The notes beneath the pieces are model-generated. The model did not search any database. It was not told the DNA's origin and worked only from the letters and a program-made list of their open reading frames with translations. This document shows positions 7,705 to 11,264 of a stretch of DNA of 11,264 bases, piece after piece; positions within the stretch are counted from its first letter, which is position 1, and every line of letters starts with the position of its first letter. The position numbers were made by a program, and so were the translations under genes. The DNA comes from Sphingobacteriaceae bacterium (GTDB lineage Bacteria; Bacteroidota; Bacteroidia; Sphingobacteriales; Sphingobacteriaceae), in NCBI GenBank assembly GCA_025450155.1, contig JANWIB010000059.1, positions 1-11,264 of the forward strand. Reading direction: 5' to 3'.

Positions 7705-8231
7705 TGATTGATGCAAAATTGAGATCGATAATACGCGATATTCCCGATTTTCCAAAGCCCGGAATTGTTTTTAAAGATATTATCCCCATTTTCCAGGACC
7801 CCGAATTGTGTACAGAAATTATAGATGCCTTTCAAGAGCGATTAAAAAATATTGAAATTGATGTAATTGCCGGTATAGAAAGCCGTGGGTTTCTTTTTGG
7901 ATTGTTGCTGGCTAATCGTTTAAAAGTGCCTTTTGTTCCCGTAAGAAAACTGGGCAAACTTCCTCATAAAACCGTCCAACAGGAATACGATCTGGAGTAC
8001 GGCTCGGCTATTATTGAAATGCACGAAGATGCTTTTCTCCCCGGAAAACGGGTACTTGTACACGATGATTTGCTTGCCACCGGAGGAACCGTAGAAGCAA
8101 CCAGTAAGCTGATAGAAAAAATAGGAGGCATTATAGCTGGTTATACCTTTTTGGTAAGTCTTGATTTCTTAAATGGAAAAGAAAAAGTTATTCCATTTTC
8201 CAGCAACATCATATCACTAATTCATTATTAA
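7704..8231 (+). CDS. apt: Adenine phosphoribosyltransferase
   Basis: The product is 175 aa, the usual length for bacterial Apt. It salvages adenine by condensing it with PRPP to give AMP and pyrophosphate in the cytosol. The type-I PRTase PRPP-binding motif VLVHDDLLATGGTV is at 117-130. The family start RDIPDFPKPGIVFKDI (11-26), the IAGIESRGFLFG loop (55-66) and the RKLGKLPHKT flexible loop (81-90) are intact. The start has no Shine-Dalgarno sequence and overlaps the stop of the ComEA-like remnant by one base, a relic of coupling to an upstream gene. How it is transcribed now is unclear. TAAAATTG at 7677-7684 with TTG at 7652-7654 is a poor promoter match, so read-through from upstream is also possible. 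Confidence 0.95.
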   Translation: MIDAKLRSIIRDIPDFPKPGIVFKDIIPIFQDPELCTEIIDAFQERLKNIEIDVIAGIESRGFLFGLLLANRLKVPFVPVRKLGKLPHKTVQQEYDLEYGSAIIEMHEDAFLPGKRVLVHDDLLATGGTVEATSKLIEKIGGIIAGYTFLVSLDFLNGKEKVIPFSSNIISLIHY

Positions 8232-8275
8232 GGGCCGGGTTACATAGTCGAAGCCTTGAAAAGTTAAATGGAGTG

Positions 8276-8305
8276 TTTTGATTTACAATATTTTAATTAA
8301 ATTTG
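8276..8305 (+). promoter_or_regulatory. Bacteroidota-type promoter of rpsU
   Basis: TTTTG (8276-8280) and an exact TAnnTTTG box, TAAATTTG (8298-8305), are separated by 17 bp. Transcription should begin near 8312, giving a leader of about 25-30 nt that contains the strong Shine-Dalgarno sequence. It probably drives rpsU, xerC and raiA together. Confidence 0.75.
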
Positions 8306-8323
8306 CAGTCCTTAAAAAATGAG

Positions 8324-8330
8324 AGGAGGT
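8324..8330 (+). promoter_or_regulatory. Full-strength Shine-Dalgarno of rpsU
   Basis: AGGAGGT, eight bases before the ATG, is fully complementary to the anti-SD core of 16S rRNA. This is unusual in a phylum where the anti-SD is normally sequestered on the ribosome by bS21 and neighbours. A strong SD on rpsU fits self-regulation by bS21 level. Confidence 0.9.
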
Positions 8331-8338
8331 ATTAGCAT

Positions 8339-8530
8339 ATGATTATTATCAACGTAAAGGATGGTGAATCTTTAGACAAAGCGTTAAAGCGGTTCAAAAA
8401 GAAATTCGAAAAAACCGGTGTGCTAAGAGAGTTACGCAGTCGCCAGGCTTTTGAGAAAAAATCAGTTGCTCGTCGTAACGTAGTTAAAAAAGCCGTGTAT
8501 AAACAGGGCCTTAATCAGGAAACTGTTTAA
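8339..8530 (+). CDS. rpsU: 30S ribosomal protein bS21
   Basis: The product is 63 aa, highly basic, with the family signature IINVKDGESLDKALKRFKKK followed by GVLRELRSRQAFEKKSVARR. It binds the 30S platform near the 3' end of 16S rRNA. In Bacteroidota, structural work on the Flavobacterium ribosome showed that bS21 helps to hide the anti-Shine-Dalgarno sequence, so most mRNAs are read without SD pairing. The gene has its own promoter and a perfect SD. The start at ATG 8339 is fixed by SD spacing. xerC follows 71 bp downstream; no convincing terminator lies between them, so co-transcription is likely. Confidence 0.97.
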   Translation: MIIINVKDGESLDKALKRFKKKFEKTGVLRELRSRQAFEKKSVARRNVVKKAVYKQGLNQETV

Positions 8531-8601
8531 TTTTTTTCATAAATTTTTTAAACTTAAAAACTATTTGTATATTCACTTTCGGTATATATAAATAGTTTTT
8601 G

Positions 8602-9480
8602 ATGTTTATAGAGCGCTTTATTCACTATTTAAAATTCGAAAAGCGGTTTTCTCCCCATACCGTTAGCGCTTACCAAAAAGACCTTCTGCAATTTTCTGAT
8701 TTTCTCGATAAGATGAATCTGAAAATGAGTGATGTAACCCATATTCACGTACGTTCATTTATGATAGATTTAACGGAACACCAGATTGACCCCAGGTCTG
8801 TAAATCGTAAAATATCTGTACTTCGTTCATACTATAAATTTTTATTGCGAGAGCAACTTTCAGAGATTAATCCGATGCTCCAGGTTAAAACTCTAAAAGT
8901 GTCCAAGCGCTTACCCGTTGTAGTGGAAGATGAGAAATTAAACCAATTATTGGATACCGATACTATTTTTTCGGATGATTTTTCGGGCTTAAGAGATCGT
9001 CTTGTTTTAGAACTATTTTTTGGTACAGGTATACGTTTAGCGGAATTAATCTCACTAAAAGAAGCAGATATTAACAAATGGGATCAAACAATACGTGTAT
9101 TAGGTAAACGAAGTAAAGAGAGAATTATTCCTTTAAATACCTCTTTAAAACAGTTAATCAATAAATATTCAGATGTAAAAGCGGCGGCATTAAATAATAA
9201 TTCACCCTTTCTGATTGTTACCAATGAAGGTTCGCCTGCTTATCCTAAACTCATTTATCGAATAGTAAATAAATATTTATCTATCATGTCCACTCAAACA
9301 AAGAAAAGCCCGCATATATTAAGACATACATTTGCTACAAGCCTTTTAAATAAAGGTGCAGATTTAAATGCAATAAAAGAATTGTTAGGGCATTCAAGCC
9401 TTGCAGCCACCCAGGTTTATACCCACAACTCGGTCGAAAGATTAAAATCAATTTATAAACAAGCCCATCCAAAGGCATAA
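8602..9480 (+). CDS. xerC: Tyrosine recombinase XerC/XerD-type
   Basis: The product is 292 aa from ATG 8602; a TTG directly before it at 8599 is less likely. An N-terminal SAM-like DNA-binding domain (FSPHTVSAYQKDLLQF, 16-31) is followed by the catalytic domain. All six active-site residues are visible: Arg145 (GTGIRLAEL), Lys169 (LGKRSKER), His238 and Arg241 (HILRHTFAT), His264 (LLGHSSL) and nucleophile Tyr273 (QVYTH). Length and motifs fit chromosome-dimer resolution at dif rather than a phage integrase. The location between rpsU and raiA is a conserved Bacteroidota neighbourhood, which supports a housekeeping role. The start lacks a Shine-Dalgarno sequence, in contrast to both flanking genes. 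XerC and XerD cannot be separated with certainty from the sequence alone. Confidence 0.93.
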   Translation: MFIERFIHYLKFEKRFSPHTVSAYQKDLLQFSDFLDKMNLKMSDVTHIHVRSFMIDLTEHQIDPRSVNRKISVLRSYYKFLLREQLSEINPMLQVKTLKVSKRLPVVVEDEKLNQLLDTDTIFSDDFSGLRDRLVLELFFGTGIRLAELISLKEADINKWDQTIRVLGKRSKERIIPLNTSLKQLINKYSDVKAAALNNNSPFLIVTNEGSPAYPKLIYRIVNKYLSIMSTQTKKSPHILRHTFATSLLNKGADLNAIKELLGHSSLAATQVYTHNSVERLKSIYKQAHPKA

Positions 9481-9481
9481 A

Positions 9482-9489
9482 AAAGGAGG
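9482..9489 (+). promoter_or_regulatory. Full-strength Shine-Dalgarno of raiA
   Basis: AAAGGAGG gives an eight-base match to the anti-SD. It lies between the xerC stop (9478-9480) and the raiA ATG, only four bases before the start codon, which is closer than the usual optimum. Confidence 0.85.
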
Positions 9490-9493
9490 AAAA

Positions 9494-9838
9494 ATGAAGA
9501 TCAGCGTTCAGTCAATACACTTTAATGCAGACAAAAAGCTTTTAGAGTTCATTCAGAAAAAAGTTAACAAATTAGAACAGTTCTTTGATAATATTATTAA
9601 TGCCGAGGTTTATCTGCGTTTACAGAAAACAGAGGATGAAGCCAATAAGATAACAGAGATAAAATTGAATATCCCTGGTAGCAGCTTATTTGTTAAAGAA
9701 CAATGCAAGTCTTTTGAAGAAGCCACAGACCTTGCTATGGAATCCTTGCGTAGGCAGATGGATAAATATAAAACCAAATCAAAAGTGCGCCCGGTTGATT
9801 TTAAGCAATCTCTTGTAGAATCGGACGATAATTACTGA
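9494..9838 (+). CDS. raiA: Ribosome hibernation factor, short HPF/RaiA type
   Basis: The product is 114 aa with the beta-alpha-beta-beta-beta-alpha pattern of the family: MKISVQSIHFNADKKLLEFIQKKVNKLEQFF at the start, INAEVYLRLQKT (35-46), ITEIKLNIPGSSLFVKEQ (53-70) and SFEEATDLAMESLRRQMDKYKTK (73-95). It lacks the C-terminal dimerisation domain of long HPF. The family binds the decoding region of the 30S subunit in the stationary phase and blocks translation. The gene is 13 bp after xerC, so the two share a transcript, and it ends just before a strong terminator. The start is fixed by the adjacent SD. Shared SD strength with rpsU suggests common translational control (inference). Confidence 0.93.
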   Translation: MKISVQSIHFNADKKLLEFIQKKVNKLEQFFDNIINAEVYLRLQKTEDEANKITEIKLNIPGSSLFVKEQCKSFEEATDLAMESLRRQMDKYKTKSKVRPVDFKQSLVESDDNY

Positions 9839-9868
9839 AAGTAAGAATATAAGTCGTATTTGATTATT

Positions 9869-9901
9869 TCCGATAGTTGAAAACGCTGTCGGATTTTTTT
9901 T
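9869..9901 (+). terminator. Intrinsic terminator after raiA
   Basis: TCCGATAG (9869-9876) pairs with CTGTCGGA (9886-9893) over eight bases with one G-T wobble. The loop has nine bases, and eight Ts (9894-9901) follow directly. It closes the rpsU-xerC-raiA unit just before the tRNA promoter. Confidence 0.9.
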
Positions 9902-9908
9902 AAAAAAA

Positions 9909-9939
9909 TTTTGTAGCGCCTGTAATTTTTGTACATTTG
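9909..9939 (+). promoter_or_regulatory. Strong Bacteroidota promoter of the tRNA-tuf operon
   Basis: TTTTG (9909-9913) and an exact TAnnTTTG box, TACATTTG (9932-9939), lie 18 bp apart. This is the best promoter match in the window. Transcription should start near 9946, about 70 nt before the first tRNA. No other promoter is evident before tuf. Confidence 0.88.
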
Positions 9940-10017
9940 CATTCCCTTTCGGAGAGGTGCTTAAAAAGCGGTTTTATCTGAAAAGGAAGGTTCTTTAAAA
10001 GGAAAGAAAAATACTTT

Positions 10018-10090
<73 letters not shown>

Positions 10091-10096
10091 CGAGTT

Positions 10097-10177
10097 GGGG
10101 AGATACCAGAGCGGTCAAATGGGACGGACTGTAAATCCGTTGCTTCGGCTACGAAGGTTCGAATCCTTCTCTCCCCA
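10097..10177 (+). tRNA. tRNA-Tyr (anticodon GTA)
   Basis: The gene is 81 nt, class II with a long variable arm. Acceptor GGGGAGA pairs with TCTCCCC and the discriminator is A10177. The anticodon stem ACGGA/TCCGT holds GTA at 10131-10133. The T arm is GAAGG-TTCGAAT-CCTTC. It lies six bases after tRNA-Thr. Confidence 0.97.
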
Positions 10178-10216
10178 CAAAACACACGCAAAGATAGAAA
10201 TTTGCATGTCGAATAA

Positions 10217-10289
10217 GCGGAAGTAGCTCAGTTGGTAGAGCGATAGCCTTCCAAGCTATAGGTCGCGAGTTCGAACCTCGTCTTCCGCT
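10217..10289 (+). tRNA. tRNA-Gly (anticodon TCC)
   Basis: The gene is 73 nt. Acceptor GCGGAAG pairs with CTTCCGC and the discriminator is T10289. The anticodon stem ATAGC/GCTAT holds TCC at 10250-10252. CCA is not encoded. Confidence 0.97.
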
Positions 10290-10296
10290 CAAATAT

Positions 10297-10361
10297 ATTT
10301 ACGAGTTACGATAGACGAATTTACAATTCGTAAATCTAAAATCGGCAATCGTAAATTGAAA

Positions 10362-10367
<6 letters not shown>
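10297..10367. repeat. Short inverted repeats in the tRNA-Gly/tRNA-Thr spacer
   Basis: The spacer has ATTTACGA (10297-10304) and two copies of its complement TCGTAAAT (10328-10335 and 10349-10356). It also has a 7-bp perfect hairpin, ACGAATT-TAC-AATTCGT (10315-10331). In addition, ATCGGC (10341-10346) is the exact complement of GCCGAT (10362-10367), the 5' acceptor strand of the next tRNA. Confidence 0.7.
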
Positions 10368-10433
<66 letters not shown>

Positions 10434-10490
10434 CAGTATCGCAAAACTTACAATTAATATAAAAATTAACTTACTAATTAGTATAAAACA

Positions 10491-11264
10491 ATGGCAAAAG
10501 AAAAATTTGACCGCAGTAAACCACACTTAAATATTGGTACTATCGGTCACGTTGACCACGGCAAAACTACTTTGACTGCAGCTATTACAAAAGTGCTTGC
10601 AGACAAAGGTCTGTCTGAAGCTCGTTCATTCGATTCAATTGACTCGGCTCCCGAAGAAAAAGAAAGAGGTATAACCATCAACACGGCGCACGTTGAATAT
10701 TCAACGGCTAACCGTCACTATGCACACGTTGACTGTCCAGGTCACGCGGATTATGTGAAAAATATGGTTACAGGTGCGGCTCAGATGGATGGTGCAATTC
10801 TTGTAGTTGCTTCTACTGATGGTCCGATGCCTCAAACACGTGAACACATCCTTTTAGCTCGTCAGGTAGGTGTACCTGCATTGGTTGTATTCATGAATAA
10901 AGTGGATATGGTTGATGATCCTGAGTTATTAGACCTGGTTGAGATGGAAGTTCGTGAATTGTTATCATTCTATGACTTTCCTGGAGATGACATCCCTGTA
11001 ATCCGCGGTTCTGCTCTTGGAGGTTTAAATGGTGATGCTAAGTGGGTTGAAAAAATTATGGAATTAATGGATGCTGTGGATAAATATATTCCTATTCCTC
11101 CACGCTTGACAGATCTTCCATTCTTGATGCCGGTTGAAGATGTATTTACGATCACTGGTCGTGGAACTGTTGCTACAGGTAAAATTGACACCGGTGTTAT
11201 TAATACAGGTGATGAAGTTGAAATACTTGGTATGCAATTAGAAAAAATGAAATCAGTAATCACC
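10491..11264 (+). CDS. tuf: Elongation factor Tu (partial, 3' end beyond window)
   Basis: The first 258 codons are present out of roughly 395 usual for the family. EF-Tu carries aminoacyl-tRNA to the ribosome A site and hydrolyses GTP. All GTP-binding motifs are intact: P-loop GHVDHGKT (19-26), switch I GITI (60-63), DCPGH (81-85) with the catalytic His85, NKVD (136-139) and SAL (174-176). Domain 2 begins near residue 210 (PFLMPVEDVFTITGRGTV). The reading frame stays open to the last base. It is the last visible member of the tRNA-tuf transcript, with no Shine-Dalgarno sequence before the ATG. In related genomes tRNA-Trp, secE and nusG usually follow; that is expectation, not seen here. Confidence 0.97.
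   Translation, partial: MAKEKFDRSKPHLNIGTIGHVDHGKTTLTAAITKVLADKGLSEARSFDSIDSAPEEKERGITINTAHVEYSTANRHYAHVDCPGHADYVKNMVTGAAQMDGAILVVASTDGPMPQTREHILLARQVGVPALVVFMNKVDMVDDPELLDLVEMEVRELLSFYDFPGDDIPVIRGSALGGLNGDAKWVEKIMELMDAVDKYIPIPPRLTDLPFLMPVEDVFTITGRGTVATGKIDTGVINTGDEVEILGMQLEKMKSVIT

Noticed and set aside
7484..7789. Reverse-strand open frame of 101 codons across the repeat scar and apt start
   Set aside because: It overlaps two convincing forward genes, has no recognisable protein pattern and has no promoter or start signal.
8564..8595. Possible xerC promoter (TTTG, 19 bp, TATAAATAG)
   Set aside because: The -7 box is a poor match and would place the transcription start at the xerC ATG itself. 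Read-through from the rpsU promoter is simpler.
8602..9480. XerC-like recombinase as integrase of a mobile element next to tRNA genes
   Set aside because: The rpsU-xerC-raiA context and the full Xer motif set indicate the housekeeping recombinase. All four tRNAs are intact, and no duplicated tRNA 3' end was seen.
10970..11263. Reverse-strand open frame of 97 codons opposite tuf
   Set aside because: It lies wholly antisense to a highly conserved, intact EF-Tu coding region. Its composition is a by-product of tuf codon use.

Overview
The window looks like a chromosomal segment of a Bacteroidota bacterium, probably of the Chitinophagales/Sphingobacteriales type. The evidence is an AT-rich sequence, two good matches to the Bacteroidota housekeeping promoter (TTTG, then TAnnTTTG), coding starts that mostly lack a Shine-Dalgarno sequence, an EF-Tu sequence typical of the phylum, an OlsF-like aminolipid synthase, and the gene order rpsU - xerC - raiA - tRNA cluster - tuf. 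Genus-level placement is a guess.

Layout. Positions 1-120 hold what may be the 3' end of an upstream gene and a hairpin. Positions 245-4218 carry three forward genes: a large secreted glycoside hydrolase with a C-terminal carbohydrate-binding-like domain, a DUF1801 protein and a two-module VOC (glyoxalase-fold) protein. These read as accessory genes with no obvious joint pathway. A reverse-strand gene (4225-5979) encodes a fused O-acyltransferase/N-acyltransferase for aminolipid synthesis. It is convergent with the VOC gene and divergent from a membrane-anchored helix-hairpin-helix (ComEA-like) gene. That gene is followed by an unrecognised secreted or membrane protein and then by adenine phosphoribosyltransferase (apt).

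From about 8270 the window is translation-centred. A clear promoter drives rpsU (bS21), followed by the tyrosine recombinase xerC and the hibernation factor raiA/hpf, which ends in a strong intrinsic terminator. A second, near-ideal promoter then drives tRNA-Thr(TGT), tRNA-Tyr(GTA), tRNA-Gly(TCC), tRNA-Thr(GGT) and tuf, which runs off the right edge.

The two most interesting signals are these. First, the last 46 bp of the ComEA-like gene are repeated, with coding-style divergence, directly in front of apt. The second copy's stop codon overlaps the apt start, so an ancestral coupled comEA-apt junction seems to have been split by the 205-codon orphan gene. The repeat starts in the loop of a perfect 14-bp palindrome. 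Second, rpsU and raiA both have full-strength Shine-Dalgarno sequences while the other genes here lack them. This fits bS21-dependent control of anti-SD availability and may link ribosome hibernation to it. I see no transposase, CRISPR array, phage module or defence system.
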